From contig NZ_JADFFK010000005.1 of the NCBI RefSeq assembly GCF_015223355.1, positions 1-64,000 on the forward strand: a stretch of DNA of 64,000 bases, read 5' to 3'. Made by a program: the position numbers and the translations under genes. The notes beneath the pieces were generated by a model. It was not told the origin of the DNA, did not search any database, and saw nothing but the letters and a program-made list of their open reading frames with translations. Positions 29,859 through 38,343 of this stretch are shown here, piece after piece; position 1 is the first letter of the stretch, and each line of letters starts with the position of its first letter. This DNA is from Salipiger mangrovisoli (GTDB lineage: Bacteria; Pseudomonadota; Alphaproteobacteria; Rhodobacterales; Rhodobacteraceae).

Positions 29859-30615
29859 GTTTGGGCTCCGCTGGCGAGGTATTCGGAAAATTGGCCGCGC
29901 GGGCCGCGAGCCCGTCGATCAGCAGGTCAAGCAGCACCGCGTAGCCGTCGTCATAAGAAACCTGCGCCCCGTTCTGCCAGCGCAGCACGAAGATGCGGTT
30001 GGCGAGCTGCGGCAGAGCGGCGTGGGTCAGAGGATGGGTCTTGGGGTCGACCTCGGCCATGCGCTGCGCGACGCGCTCTTCCCAGGCCCCGTCCTCCGAG
30101 GCCGGACCGGGCGCCAGCTCCATGGTGACAAAGCCGCACAACCCGCCGATCAGCGCGTTGAACGCGTCCCGCAGCGCATCGCCCTCGAAGCCGCCCTCGG
30201 CGAGGGCGACGAGCACGGTCTCGATCCAGTCAAGGCTGGCAACGCCGTTGGATTTCATCTGCGCGCCCAAAAGCGGCGAGACCTTGGGGTGGCAATGGAC
30301 CGAGGCGCGATAGGCGTGGAACACCTGCCGCAGCCGCTCGGTCCAGATCGCAGAGGGGTCCTGCGCCTCGGCAAGCCCGCCGGTGATCGTGGCCGCGATG
30401 GCAGCAAACAGGTCTTCCTTGGCGCCGCCGACATGCCAATAGATCACCGCCGGGGAGACACCAAGGCTGCGTGCGAGCTCGCGCAGGGAAAAGGCCGCGA
30501 GCCCCTTGGCCTCGATCTGCGCGACGGCCGCGGCAACGATCTGCGCGCGGCTCAATCCGATCGAGGCCGCCCGGCCGCGCGGTGTTCTCCCGCGCTGGGA
30601 CTCCGTGGTGCCCAT
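29851..30615 (-). CDS. TetR-family transcriptional regulator
   Basis: This 254-residue regulator carries an HTH near residues 25-70 (SRAQIVAAAVAQIEAKG, FSLRELARSLGVSPAVIYWHVG). The C-terminal part looks like the TetR_C family with a long ligand domain. ATG 30615 is chosen over an in-frame GTG at 30624. It overlaps and precedes the DadA-like gene and probably controls it. A palindrome at 30729-30745 is the best operator candidate. Confidence 0.85.
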   Translation of the reverse strand: MGTTESQRGRTPRGRAASIGLSRAQIVAAAVAQIEAKGLAAFSLRELARSLGVSPAVIYWHVGGAKEDLFAAIAATITGGLAEAQDPSAIWTERLRQVFHAYRASVHCHPKVSPLLGAQMKSNGVASLDWIETVLVALAEGGFEGDALRDAFNALIGGLCGFVTMELAPGPASEDGAWEERVAQRMAEVDPKTHPLTHAALPQLANRIFVLRWQNGAQVSYDDGYAVLLDLLIDGLAARAANFPNTSPAEPKHG

Positions 30616-30728
30616 CAGCCGCACACCTTTGGCGGATGCAACGGGCGGCAGGACGGGCAGGCGGCAGGACGGTGAAAGAGAGGCATCGCGGCGGATCCAT
30701 GGGAAGTCTCCACCGCTTTAGCGCATCA

Positions 30729-30745
30729 ATAGAACGATGTTCAAT
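30729..30745. promoter_or_regulatory. Candidate operator upstream of the TetR/DadA pair
   Basis: ATAGAACGATGTTCAAT is an imperfect palindrome (GAAC and GTTC arms, 6 of 8 pairs) in an AT-rich patch 114 bases before the regulator start. TetR-family operators often have this GAAC-centre-GTTC form. The match is suggestive only. Confidence 0.35.
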
Positions 30746-30766
30746 TGTGAATTCGAGCGCGGCAGA

Positions 30767-31189
30767 TCATTTGCCGGCGGTGCGGCGCGGGCCGTTCGGG
30801 CGGCTCAGCACGAAGGCCGCGGCACCGCCCATGCACAGAGCCTGGATCAGCAACAGGCGTGGCGGTACCGACAGCGCGACGCTGATCAGCAAGGCAACGA
30901 GCATCATGCTCACGGCCATGGCCTTGTAGCGCGGTGCGATCGCACCATGCGCGCGCCAATCGGCGATCATCGGGCCGAAGCGCGGGTGATCCGTGAGATA
31001 GGCGTGAAGCCTCGGCGAGCTTTTCGAGAAGGCAAAGGCCGCGAGGATCACGAAAGGTGTCGTAGGCACGACCGGAAGCACGACGCCGACAATGCCCGCA
31101 AAAAGCGCGACGCCGCCAAGCGCCAGCCACAGCAGCCGCAGACCGCCAACGCGTGTCATCATCGGGTCTGTGGGGCGTTCAGAGGGCAT
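30767..31189 (-). CDS. YbaN-family (DUF454) inner-membrane protein
   Basis: This is a small membrane protein of 140 residues. The diagnostic segment is LGIVGVVLPVVPTTPFVILAAFAFSKSSPR-like (about residues 28-60), then RFGPMIADWRAHGAI, the second YbaN block. Two or three helices are predicted. The family is widespread and of unknown function. It stands 150 bases upstream of the TetR gene on the same strand. Confidence 0.85.
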   Translation of the reverse strand: MPSERPTDPMMTRVGGLRLLWLALGGVALFAGIVGVVLPVVPTTPFVILAAFAFSKSSPRLHAYLTDHPRFGPMIADWRAHGAIAPRYKAMAVSMMLVALLISVALSVPPRLLLIQALCMGGAAAFVLSRPNGPRRTAGK

Positions 31190-31454
31190 CTTGGGGCATC
31201 CGGTCCTCGGGACGGTGATCGCAACGCGGGATGATGCGAGAGATTAGCGCGTCGCGACTGCATATCAAACCGCACGGAAGGCGCATGCAGGCGCTGGACC
31301 CGAAGGAAATCGCTGCATCGTATAAGTAGGATTATGTTAATAATTTCCTGCTAGGCCCGCAAGCCTTGTCCCGCACATGCCAGTCTCGCCGCGCCTAGAT
31401 GCTGATGCCCGGGCAATGACTCGCGCGGGTCCATCGCAGGCGCCCCGAGCAGTG
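31190..31454. other. Gap between the small membrane protein gene and ybaN-like gene
   Basis: About 265 bases without a supported gene. It includes an AT-rich patch near 31310-31350 that could hold the promoter of the YbaN-type gene. No RNA gene or repeat was recognised. Confidence 0.35.
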
Positions 31455-31736
31455 TCAGAGTTGACCGCTGCCGTGTCCCGGTCGCATGGCGATCTGCTCC
31501 TTGTCCGAGCGCGCAGGCCCCGACTTTGCCCGCCGCGCCGACAAAAGGAACAGCGCAAGGATCATCGCCGCAGGAATCATCAAATAAGCAAGCAACACCA
31601 CAAGCGGATGCGCTCCGGCATTCCACAGGACGATCCCCGCCACGATCCCGATGAGTCCCGAAAGACACGCAATAACGAAACCGCCACCCGATGAGATTCT
31701 ACGGCCTTTAACAGGCTCGTTGTTATTGTGGTTCAT
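31455..31736 (-). CDS. Small two-helix membrane protein, function unknown
   Basis: This product has 93 residues from MNHNNNEPVKGRRISSGGGF, with a strong GGAAGGGAGG ribosome site before ATG 31736. Two hydrophobic helices (about residues 19-40 and 45-68) with a short GAHP turn are flanked by basic tails. The coding sequence and its upstream region are less GC-rich than the neighbours. It may be a horizontally acquired or fast-evolving gene. No family recognised. Confidence 0.6.
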   Translation of the reverse strand: MNHNNNEPVKGRRISSGGGFVIACLSGLIGIVAGIVLWNAGAHPLVVLLAYLMIPAAMILALFLLSARRAKSGPARSDKEQIAMRPGHGSGQL

Positions 31737-31803
31737 GCGCCTCCCTTCCTGAAAGCGGTCATTTATGACGACTAACATCTTGAAAAACAAAGGAATTAAC
31801 CAC

Positions 31804-31826
31804 AAAAACCCCGAATCCGAGCGGGG
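31804..31826 (-). terminator. Rho-independent terminator after ygiB
   Basis: On the minus strand CCCCG, an 8-base loop and CGGGG are followed directly by TTTTT. It lies about 160 bases after the ygiB stop, and the bases between hold no gene. Confidence 0.7.
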
Positions 31827-31986
31827 AAACGCATTCAGAATAGCGAGTTTTGGAGCGGAAAGCGAATTAATGCGTAACCCTAGGTCAATTAACCCAACGT
31901 AAAATCATCTGCGTCACATGGGATACAGAGGTGACGCTCTATATTGTGGCAGCCGCCCCAACCGCGATTATTGCGCAAGCACAATT

Positions 31987-32568
31987 TTAGCCGCCAAATG
32001 TGCCTCGCGCGGCACCTGTACCTCCGAATCCACCGCGCGACGCAACGGTGGCCCGGCTCATCGGTGCCTTGCCCGCGGTGGTCGGCGGCTTGGAGAACAT
32101 GCTGGTGCCCAGCTTGGCGCGGCCCGAGTTGCTCGAGTAGGTGCTGGCGCCGGTGGCATTGGTGAAGCGGCCGTCGGGGGTACGGTAAAGCGGTTGCGCC
32201 GCAGCCATCCCCGAGCGGCCCCCAAGCATGTTGCCGATCAGATAGCCTGCCAGCAGCGGCATGAAGATGCTGCCCGAGCCGCCCTGCGTTGCCTGCGCTT
32301 CGCTGCCGCAGGCGCCTTCGCCATGTTGCTCCTCGCAGACCTGCAGGCTGTCATAGCGCGGTGCGGACTCGACGTGCAGCGCCTCGGCCTCGGCAAAGGC
32401 GGTGTCGCAATCCTGTGCCGAGAACATGCCGCCGGAAAGCGCCGCATTGCGGCAGCTCTCGAGGTCCGGGAAAGCCTGCGCGTCGACCTGTTCCTCGCGG
32501 CAGCCGGCAAGGGTGAAGGACGCGGCACCGACGATCGCCAGTGCGACGGTTCTGGAACGTTTACGCAT
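31987..32568 (-). CDS. YgiB-like (DUF1190) lipoprotein
   Basis: This 193-residue predicted lipoprotein has a signal peptide with lipobox TLAGC (Cys 23). The central block has paired cysteines (ESCRNAALSGG, SAQDCDTAF, VCEEQHGEGACG), then a glycine-rich hydrophobic stretch (MPLLAGYLIGNMLGGRSG) and a Ser/Gly-rich tail, which matches the YgiB family. It follows the YgiC-like ATP-grasp gene by 23 bases. The ygiB-ygiC neighbour pair is conserved in proteobacteria, which supports the call. Function is unknown. Confidence 0.83.
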   Translation of the reverse strand: MRKRSRTVALAIVGAASFTLAGCREEQVDAQAFPDLESCRNAALSGGMFSAQDCDTAFAEAEALHVESAPRYDSLQVCEEQHGEGACGSEAQATQGGSGSIFMPLLAGYLIGNMLGGRSGMAAAQPLYRTPDGRFTNATGASTYSSNSGRAKLGTSMFSKPPTTAGKAPMSRATVASRGGFGGTGAARGTFGG

Positions 32569-32591
32569 CTTTTTCTCCCTTATGGCGACGG

Positions 32592-33806
32592 TCAGTCGCG
32601 TATGAAATGCGGCTTGAACCGCGACAGGTCCTGAGTGATCCGGGCGCGGTCCTCGCGCAGGCCGATCCCCGCGCAGCTTTCACCGATCACCCAGGCACCG
32701 ACCACCGGTCGGAAGCCCTCGAAGACCGGCAGCGGCTGGTAGGCCTGCACCACCCGCGGATGCTCCTCGTAGCCTGCATCGGGCGCGGATTCCAGCAACT
32801 TCCCGTTCTCGAAGATGCGCACCGAGGCCCCTTCGCGCGAGAAGATCGGCTTGCTGACATAACCGCGTGCGAGGACGTCGGCGGCACGCTGGAACGCATC
32901 CGATCCGGCCTCGCGACCGGCCAGCGCCTCGGCCACCTCGTCCTCGAAAAAGGCAGGCAGCAGGTTCGGATGCCCTTCGAACATCCGCCAGAGCACGGGC
33001 AGCAGCCCCTTGTTCGACAGCACAGCCTTCCAGGCCGGCTCGAGCATCAGGCAGCGCGCGGTGCCAAGATGCCGCGCATAGTCGTCGCGCAGCAGGTCTT
33101 CCCAGGGATAGAGCTTGAACAGTGTGCCGATCACCCGATCCTCGGAGTCGAGGAACTGTCCGTCGGTGCTGATGGCGAGCTGCTCGAGGTCGCTGTAATG
33201 CGCGCCGAGATCGGCCTCTCGCGCAGCCCAGCCCATGGCCTCTACCGTGCCGTAATCCTCGGGGTTGCCGGCGGCTGCGGCAAAATGCAGGTCCGTGCCG
33301 GGCTCGAAAAGCGCGCGGAACCGTGCGACCAACGCCTCGTGGATGCCGTTGAACTGGTCGTCGCCCTCGCGCAGCACGCCCGCCTCGAGCTGATCCTCCA
33401 GCCAGAGCCATTGGAACGACGCGCTCTCGTACAGTGACGTCGGCGTATCCGCATTGTATTCCAGCAGCTTCGCCGGCCCCTGCCCGTCATAGGCAAAATC
33501 GAAGCGCCCGTAGATCTCGGGATCGCCGCGCTGCCAGCTCGCGGCAACCAGGTCCCAGTGCTCCTGCGGGATGCCGAGCCGGGTCAGCAGCTCCTCGCTC
33601 TGAACGATGGCGGCGGCGGCCTCGCGGCACATGCCGTGAAGCTCGGTCGCCGGGTCCTCGATGTCCTCTTCGATCTCCCGCAGCGTGAAGCGATAGGCCG
33701 AGGTCTCGTCCCAATAGGGCTCGCCGTGCATGTCGGCGAAGGTAAAGCCGAGCTCTTCGGCCTTCTCGCGCCAGTTCGGGCGCTCGCTCAGGGTCAGTTT
33801 TTCCAT
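32592..33806 (-). CDS. Glutathionylspermidine synthase-like ATP-grasp protein (YgiC)
   Basis: This 404-residue protein belongs to the ATP-grasp family related to the synthetase half of glutathionylspermidine synthase. Family blocks are YWDETSAYRF, RFDFAYDGQGPAKLLEYNADTPTSLYE and the late YVSKPIFSREGASVRIFENG, which form the ATP and metal site. The amidase half of E. coli Gsp is absent, as in YgiC/YjfC. YgiC is thought to be an amide ligase, but its substrate is not established. It is the first gene of a two-gene operon with the YgiB-like lipoprotein. Confidence 0.88.
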   Translation of the reverse strand: MEKLTLSERPNWREKAEELGFTFADMHGEPYWDETSAYRFTLREIEEDIEDPATELHGMCREAAAAIVQSEELLTRLGIPQEHWDLVAASWQRGDPEIYGRFDFAYDGQGPAKLLEYNADTPTSLYESASFQWLWLEDQLEAGVLREGDDQFNGIHEALVARFRALFEPGTDLHFAAAAGNPEDYGTVEAMGWAAREADLGAHYSDLEQLAISTDGQFLDSEDRVIGTLFKLYPWEDLLRDDYARHLGTARCLMLEPAWKAVLSNKGLLPVLWRMFEGHPNLLPAFFEDEVAEALAGREAGSDAFQRAADVLARGYVSKPIFSREGASVRIFENGKLLESAPDAGYEEHPRVVQAYQPLPVFEGFRPVVGAWVIGESCAGIGLREDRARITQDLSRFKPHFIRD

Positions 33807-33991
33807 GCGGGACTGTTCGCGGCCTCCTCGGGGCGGGTCCGCGCCTCCCTGACAGGTTCCGTCGGAAGAAAACAGCGCGAAGTCGCCGGTTCCGCAGATA
33901 TAGGAAGCGTGGGCCGGGGTTTGAGACCCCGGCGCAAGAATGACGTAACGGAACTCGTAATTTTCTTTATCTTATAATCGCTTGCCCTGCC

Positions 33992-34771
33992 CTACTCCGG
34001 CCGCTCCGTCAGCCGCAGGACAGCGACTCCCGCCGCGTTGGTCAGGCTCAGGTTCTTGCCGTAGCGCACAAAGCCGGTGGTCTGTTCCAGCGCAGCGACC
34101 ATGGCCTTGTCGAGGTTCATGCGCGGCTCGGGACAGGCGCGGCGTGTCCCGGCCAGCGGTTGCAGGACGTGCAGCGTGCCCGCACCGATCTCGGCCCGAC
34201 CGGTGAAGCGGTTGCAGCCGCCATACATGGAAAACGTGCCATCCTCGTTGAAGGCCATGCTGGGCGGATCCTCGGTCACCATCATCCGGCCGCCGATCTC
34301 GAAGGCCGCCCATTCGATGCCGGTGATGCGCGGCAGATCGGCCACCGGCATCGTGCCGGTCTGTTCCAGCGTGATCTCGGGGCGCGCGGGGGCGTCGCGG
34401 GTGATCGCGGGAAAGGCGGTGGTGGTGCGCAGCACCACGCTGTCGCCCGCACGCACCTTGCCCGCGACGATGTAGCTCATGCGCGGATCGATCGCGTCAT
34501 CGTCATAGGGCAGCTTGACGATCACCGGCAACACCTCGACGCGGTAGCGATGCGCCGAGAGCACCGTGGCCGGGGCATCGGCCCGCGACACGTCGAGCAG
34601 CTCGACCTCGAGCATGGCATCCGGCGGCAGGGTTGCGCCCTCGGCCAGACGCACGACGACGGGCAGATCGACGGTCTCGGCCATGGCGGGCGCTCCTCCG
34701 AGGCTGGCCAGCAGGGCGATCGCGCCGAGCGGCCGCGCCAGATGGTGGAACAGGGGTCGGGCAATGGGCAT
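33992..34771 (-). CDS. YbaY-META domain fusion, exported
   Basis: This 259-residue exported protein starts at ATG 34771 with AGGAG upstream and a signal peptide ending near residue 31 (GGAPAMA). Residues ~35-140 form a YbaY-type beta-sandwich (LPVVVRLAEGATLPPDAMLEVELLDVS, RYRVEVLPVIVKLPYDDDAI). Residues ~150-255 form a META/HslJ domain (ITGIEWAAFEIGG, MYGGCNRFTGRAEI, TRRACPEPRMNLDKAMV). META proteins are linked to envelope stress or novobiocin tolerance. The frame stays open far upstream, but that part is low-complexity shadow sequence. Confidence 0.8.
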   Translation of the reverse strand: MPIARPLFHHLARPLGAIALLASLGGAPAMAETVDLPVVVRLAEGATLPPDAMLEVELLDVSRADAPATVLSAHRYRVEVLPVIVKLPYDDDAIDPRMSYIVAGKVRAGDSVVLRTTTAFPAITRDAPARPEITLEQTGTMPVADLPRITGIEWAAFEIGGRMMVTEDPPSMAFNEDGTFSMYGGCNRFTGRAEIGAGTLHVLQPLAGTRRACPEPRMNLDKAMVAALEQTTGFVRYGKNLSLTNAAGVAVLRLTERPE

Positions 34772-35056
34772 GTCGCGTCTCCTCGCAGGATGGGCCACGT
34801 CGCCGGACGCGGACCGGGCGGGTCGGCACCCCCTGCAACCTATAGGCGCAGACCCGTGCCCGGCATGATGGCGCAAGCCCCCCTGCGCGGCAAGCGTGAC
34901 CGAAGGCGCGTCGGCGCAGATTTGCCAAGATCTGCCAATATGATGACGATCATCGGCGGGGGCGACGGGCGGAAACAGCTGTGCTAGGCTCGGTGCGGAT
35001 TTCCCGTCGGGCGCGACCCGGCACCAAATGACTTTTGACGAGGTGAGGATTTTGCC

Positions 35057-35527
35057 ATGGCACGGCGCACGCGTTCGCCCAGATACGTCACGACCCTGAT
35101 GATGGCCCTGATCGGGGTCATGCTCATCGCGGCCTTCATGGCTGAGGATGCCGCGGCCAAGGGAGATGTCACCTGGGCCGATCTGCCCAAGGGGCTGATG
35201 CTGCGCTACCTGCTCGCGATGGCAATCGGCGGTGCTTTGGCAGGCTGGCTGCTGTCGGGGATGTTCGGGCGGCGCGGCGTCGGGGGCTTCATGCTCGGGT
35301 TTCTCGGATCGGTGATCGCGACGCTGGTCGCGGGGCTCTTCGGCAGCGCGGCGGGGCTGCTGCCGGATCTGCTGCGGGATGGCTGGTCGAGCGCCGACCT
35401 GATCCCGGTTCTCTACGGTCTTGCCGTGCTGCCGCTGGCCTTCGCCGGGCAGCCTCTGCTCTTTGTCGGATGGCTGGTGCTGATGCTGCTCACCCACCTC
35501 TGGGCGCGGCGCATCCGCGGCGTCTGA
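35057..35527 (+). CDS. Integral membrane protein, function unknown
   Basis: This 156-residue protein has four hydrophobic segments (about 12-30, 50-68, 75-100 and 118-145). It starts with basic MARRTRSPRYV, and glycine-rich GMFGRRGVGGFMLGFLGSV in the middle resembles transglycosylase-associated-type small membrane proteins, though not strongly enough to assign. An AGGTGAGG ribosome site precedes ATG 35057. It is flanked by oppositely oriented genes and a terminator. Confidence 0.6.
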   Translation: MARRTRSPRYVTTLMMALIGVMLIAAFMAEDAAAKGDVTWADLPKGLMLRYLLAMAIGGALAGWLLSGMFGRRGVGGFMLGFLGSVIATLVAGLFGSAAGLLPDLLRDGWSSADLIPVLYGLAVLPLAFAGQPLLFVGWLVLMLLTHLWARRIRGV

Positions 35528-35540
35528 GCCGCCGATGCTC

Positions 35541-35569
35541 GGACGGCAGCGCAAGCTGCGCTGCCGTCC
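35541..35569. terminator. Strong hairpin between converging genes
   Basis: GGACGGCAGCGCA and TGCGCTGCCGTCC form a perfect 13-bp stem with a 3-base loop, 13 bases after the membrane protein stop and 32 bases from the end of the convergent beta-propeller gene. There is no T-run. It probably serves as a 3' end for both transcripts. Confidence 0.6.
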
Positions 35570-35600
35570 GCGTCCGGGGCCGTCGCCCGCGTGTCGAGGA

Positions 35601-36980
35601 TCAGGGCTTGAGGGTCACGCGGCTGATGTGATCGCCGGTGGCATCGTCCTGCCCCTTGCTCTTGTTCACCACGTAGACGCCGCCATCCGAAGCCGCGATC
35701 AGGTGGTTGGGGAAGCTGCCGATCTGGGTCTTGGCAACCACCTCGCCCTCGGGCGAGACCGCAACAAGCGAGTCCGAGCCGCGCACCGCGACCCAGGCCA
35801 GATCGTTTTCCGTATCGAAGGCGATGTTCAGCGGGCCCGAGCCGACCGGCACGTCATGCAGCGTCTCGCCGGTGGCGGCATCGACGATCAGCACGTTGTC
35901 GGTGTTGACCCCGGCGGTGAAGATACGGCCCGTCTTGGCATCATAGCCCACACCGATGGTGCGCTTGGACAGCGGCAGCGGGGTGACTGCGGTTTCCTCC
36001 CCCGAGGCGAGATCGACCGTGGCCACCTCGTCGGTGTCGAGGCTGACCACGTAGAGCGTGCCGCTGGCCTCGTCGATGTGCATGCTGGCGGTGCCGAAGG
36101 TTTCGCCGCGCTTGCCCGAACTCAGCTCGATCGGTGCGAGTTCTTCCAGCGTTGCCGCGTCGAACACGTGGATCGTCGGCTCGAAGGTCGCGGTCACGTA
36201 GACCTTGCCGTCATGCGCCAGCGCATCGCGCGGGTGCGGCACCGCGCCCTGCTCGAACTGCTTGATCAGCGACAGGTCCTCGGCGCTGTAGACAGCGACC
36301 GTGTCCTGGCGGGTGTTGGTCACCCAGACCTGCCCCTGTGTTTCCTCGACGCCGACGCCGTAGACCGCGAACACCCCGCCGTCGCGGCCATCCGGGCGGT
36401 CGGGTGCCTCTTCCGGGGTAATTTCGGCCAGAATTTCAAAGCTCTGCGGATCGAGTTTGAGGAGCTTGCTTTCGGTCACGGGCGGGCGACCGACAGCCGA
36501 GGTGACGTAGAGCGCGTCCGGCGTCTCGGCGACCTGGTAGAGCCCCGGCACCAGCTTCTGGGACGTGATGTCGAGCGCCCCGACATCGGGCAAGACCGGC
36601 GAGATCTTCAGATCGACCGTCAGCGCATATCCCGGTTCGGCGATCTCGGCGACCACCGGGTAGAGCCCCGGCTCCGCGCCCTCGGGAATGGCGATCTCGG
36701 TGCGGAACTCGCCTTTGTCGTCGGCGGTGATCGGGGTGCCCTCGGTGAGCACGACACCATTCTGGCGCAGCACAACGGTTTGACCCGGCACGAAACCTCG
36801 ACCGCGGACCTCTGCGCTGCCGCCTGCGGTGATCGGCGCGCGGTTCAGGCCCTCGGCAACCATCTGGCCCTCGAAGCCCTTGGCGAGATTGGTGAAGGGA
36901 TCGCTGAGTGCCGCGCTCGCCATCAGGGCGGTGAAGGCAAGGCCGCAGACGCCGGTACGGAGTGCCGAGACAAGGGACAT
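35601..36980 (-). CDS. Exported YncE-like beta-propeller protein
   Basis: This is a 459-residue periplasmic protein. After a signal peptide ending near residue 26 (ASAALS) there is an Ig-like domain (about 45-135, ITAGGSAEVRGRGFVPGQTVVL). A seven-bladed propeller of YncE/YVTN type follows, with repeated blades such as GQVWVTNTRQDTVAVYSAEDL, GTLYVVSLDTDEVATVDLASG and DNVLIVDAATGETLHDVPVG. Such proteins bind ligands or DNA or act in metal and quinoprotein-linked processes; the role here is unknown. It is divergent from the TRAP binding-protein gene. Confidence 0.8.
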   Translation of the reverse strand: MSLVSALRTGVCGLAFTALMASAALSDPFTNLAKGFEGQMVAEGLNRAPITAGGSAEVRGRGFVPGQTVVLRQNGVVLTEGTPITADDKGEFRTEIAIPEGAEPGLYPVVAEIAEPGYALTVDLKISPVLPDVGALDITSQKLVPGLYQVAETPDALYVTSAVGRPPVTESKLLKLDPQSFEILAEITPEEAPDRPDGRDGGVFAVYGVGVEETQGQVWVTNTRQDTVAVYSAEDLSLIKQFEQGAVPHPRDALAHDGKVYVTATFEPTIHVFDAATLEELAPIELSSGKRGETFGTASMHIDEASGTLYVVSLDTDEVATVDLASGEETAVTPLPLSKRTIGVGYDAKTGRIFTAGVNTDNVLIVDAATGETLHDVPVGSGPLNIAFDTENDLAWVAVRGSDSLVAVSPEGEVVAKTQIGSFPNHLIAASDGGVYVVNKSKGQDDATGDHISRVTLKP

Positions 36981-37173
36981 GGAAGTCCTCCTTTGAGGGC
37001 GCGCAGGGGCGCGCGAAATGTCGATGGGCTGGCTCGGACCCTCGGGCTCCGTGGCTCTGCGGAAAAGCCCGCAGTTGCCTCTGCCTAAGATGGCTGACTA
37101 TTACAGTCAAGTATCCTCCTGCCCCGCTGACAGCCCCGTGAACAGTGGCGGCTCTCCACCGAAATCGTGGCCT

Positions 37174-37192
37174 TTGCCAGATTGTCTGGCAA
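37174..37192. promoter_or_regulatory. Candidate GntR-type operator upstream of dctP
   Basis: TTGCCAGATTGTCTGGCAA has perfect 8-bp arms round a 3-base centre. It also contains TTGTCTGGCAA, close to the TNGTNNNACNA form favoured by FCD-type GntR regulators. It lies 56 bases before the dctP start, upstream of the dctP-denD-gntR run. Confidence 0.6.
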
Positions 37193-37248
37193 TCAGGCGA
37201 TCTGCCTGCTACTGCTTGAGCTGGAGGACGATTCACAGGGAGGAACCT

Positions 37249-38262
37249 ATGTCCAAGAAATTCACCGCCATCCTTGCGGGTGCCACGCTGCTGGCCGGAG
37301 CCGCGAGTGCCCAGACAACGCTGCGCATCCAGACCCACCAGTCGCCGGAATCCGTGTCGGGCCAGCTTGTCCGCGACTTCGTCGAGCAGGTGGAAGCCAT
37401 GTCCGGCGGCTCGGTCGATATCGAGATGTTCTACAGCTCCGCCGTCGTTGCCTCGGCCGAGACCTTCGGGGCCGCGGCCACCGGCATCCTCGACTGCGAC
37501 ATGACAAATCCAAGCTACCAGACCGGCCTCAACCCGGCGTTCCAGTTCGTTGCAGATACCATGGGCGGCTACGACACGCCGCTCGAATACCTCAGCTGGA
37601 TAGCCTACGGCGGTGGCCGCGAGGCGATCAACGAGCTCTACAATGCCAATGGCATGGAGTTTGTCGGGGCCTATCTCGGCGGTCAGGAATCGATGAATTC
37701 GACCGCGCCGCTGGCGGGCATCGAGGACCTCAAGGGCTGGAAGTTCCGCTCGCCGCCGGGCATGGAATCCGAGATCTTCGCCGAGCTGGGTGCAACGCCG
37801 GTCGTGATGGATTTCACCGAGATCTTCACCGCCCTTGAAACCGGCATCATCGATGGCGCCGATGCCTCGACACTGGCCAACAACGTGGGGCTCGGGATCT
37901 ACGACATCGCCAAGCACACCACCTTCCCCGGCTTCCACTCGATGAGCTCGGACCACCTCGCCTGCAACAAGACCGTCTGGGACGGGCTCGACCCGGCGCA
38001 GCAGGCGATCCTGCGCTCGGCGATGGACACCCTCGCGATGAACCTGATGATGCGCACCATCGTGCAGAACGGCGAGGCGCTGACAGCGCTGCCCGAGAAG
38101 GGCGTGACCATCTACGACTGGTCCGCCGAGGACCGCGCCGCCTTCCGCAAGGCGGCGGTCAGCCGCTGGGACGTCTGGGCCGACAAGACACCCGAAGCGG
38201 CGGCCATGGTCGAAAGCCACAAGGCGTTCCTCAAGCGCATCGGCCTCGGCCAGCCTGAGTAA
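37249..38262 (+). CDS. TRAP transporter substrate-binding protein DctP (orphan)
   Basis: This is a 337-residue periplasmic receptor of the DctP family for organic acid import. The signal peptide is MSKKFTAILAGATLLAGAASA. The mature start is TTLRIQTHQSPESVSGQL, the ligand-carboxylate arginine is in LKGWKFRSPPGME, and EIFTALETGIIDGADAST is the DctP helix. The start at 37249 has AGGGAGG upstream. No DctQ or DctM gene follows, so the membrane subunits must be elsewhere. The next genes suggest a sugar-acid ligand such as erythronate (inference). Confidence 0.9.
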   Translation: MSKKFTAILAGATLLAGAASAQTTLRIQTHQSPESVSGQLVRDFVEQVEAMSGGSVDIEMFYSSAVVASAETFGAAATGILDCDMTNPSYQTGLNPAFQFVADTMGGYDTPLEYLSWIAYGGGREAINELYNANGMEFVGAYLGGQESMNSTAPLAGIEDLKGWKFRSPPGMESEIFAELGATPVVMDFTEIFTALETGIIDGADASTLANNVGLGIYDIAKHTTFPGFHSMSSDHLACNKTVWDGLDPAQQAILRSAMDTLAMNLMMRTIVQNGEALTALPEKGVTIYDWSAEDRAAFRKAAVSRWDVWADKTPEAAAMVESHKAFLKRIGLGQPE

Positions 38263-38281
38263 CCCTGCCACCCATCCCCAA

Positions 38282-38307
38282 GGGCGGCCCGCAGGGGCCG
38301 CCCGTTT
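38282..38307 (+). other. Intercistronic hairpin after dctP
   Basis: GGGCGGCCC and GGGCCGCCC form a perfect 9-bp stem with a GCAG loop, followed by GTTT. It starts 20 bases after the dctP stop and 36 before denD. It probably attenuates or protects rather than fully terminates. Confidence 0.6.
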
Positions 38308-38343
38308 CCGCAACCCGCCTGAATATATGGAAAGTAAGTCCGA

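Noticed and set aside
27468-30128. An 886-codon plus-strand frame over the FNT, YitT and DadA-like genes
   Set aside because: It crosses three well-supported genes on both strands and shows only composition-driven sequence.
33992-35554. A 520-codon reading of the YbaY-META gene
   Set aside because: The first ~260 codons are low-complexity and overlap a plus-strand membrane protein gene. The signal peptide at 34771 marks the true start.
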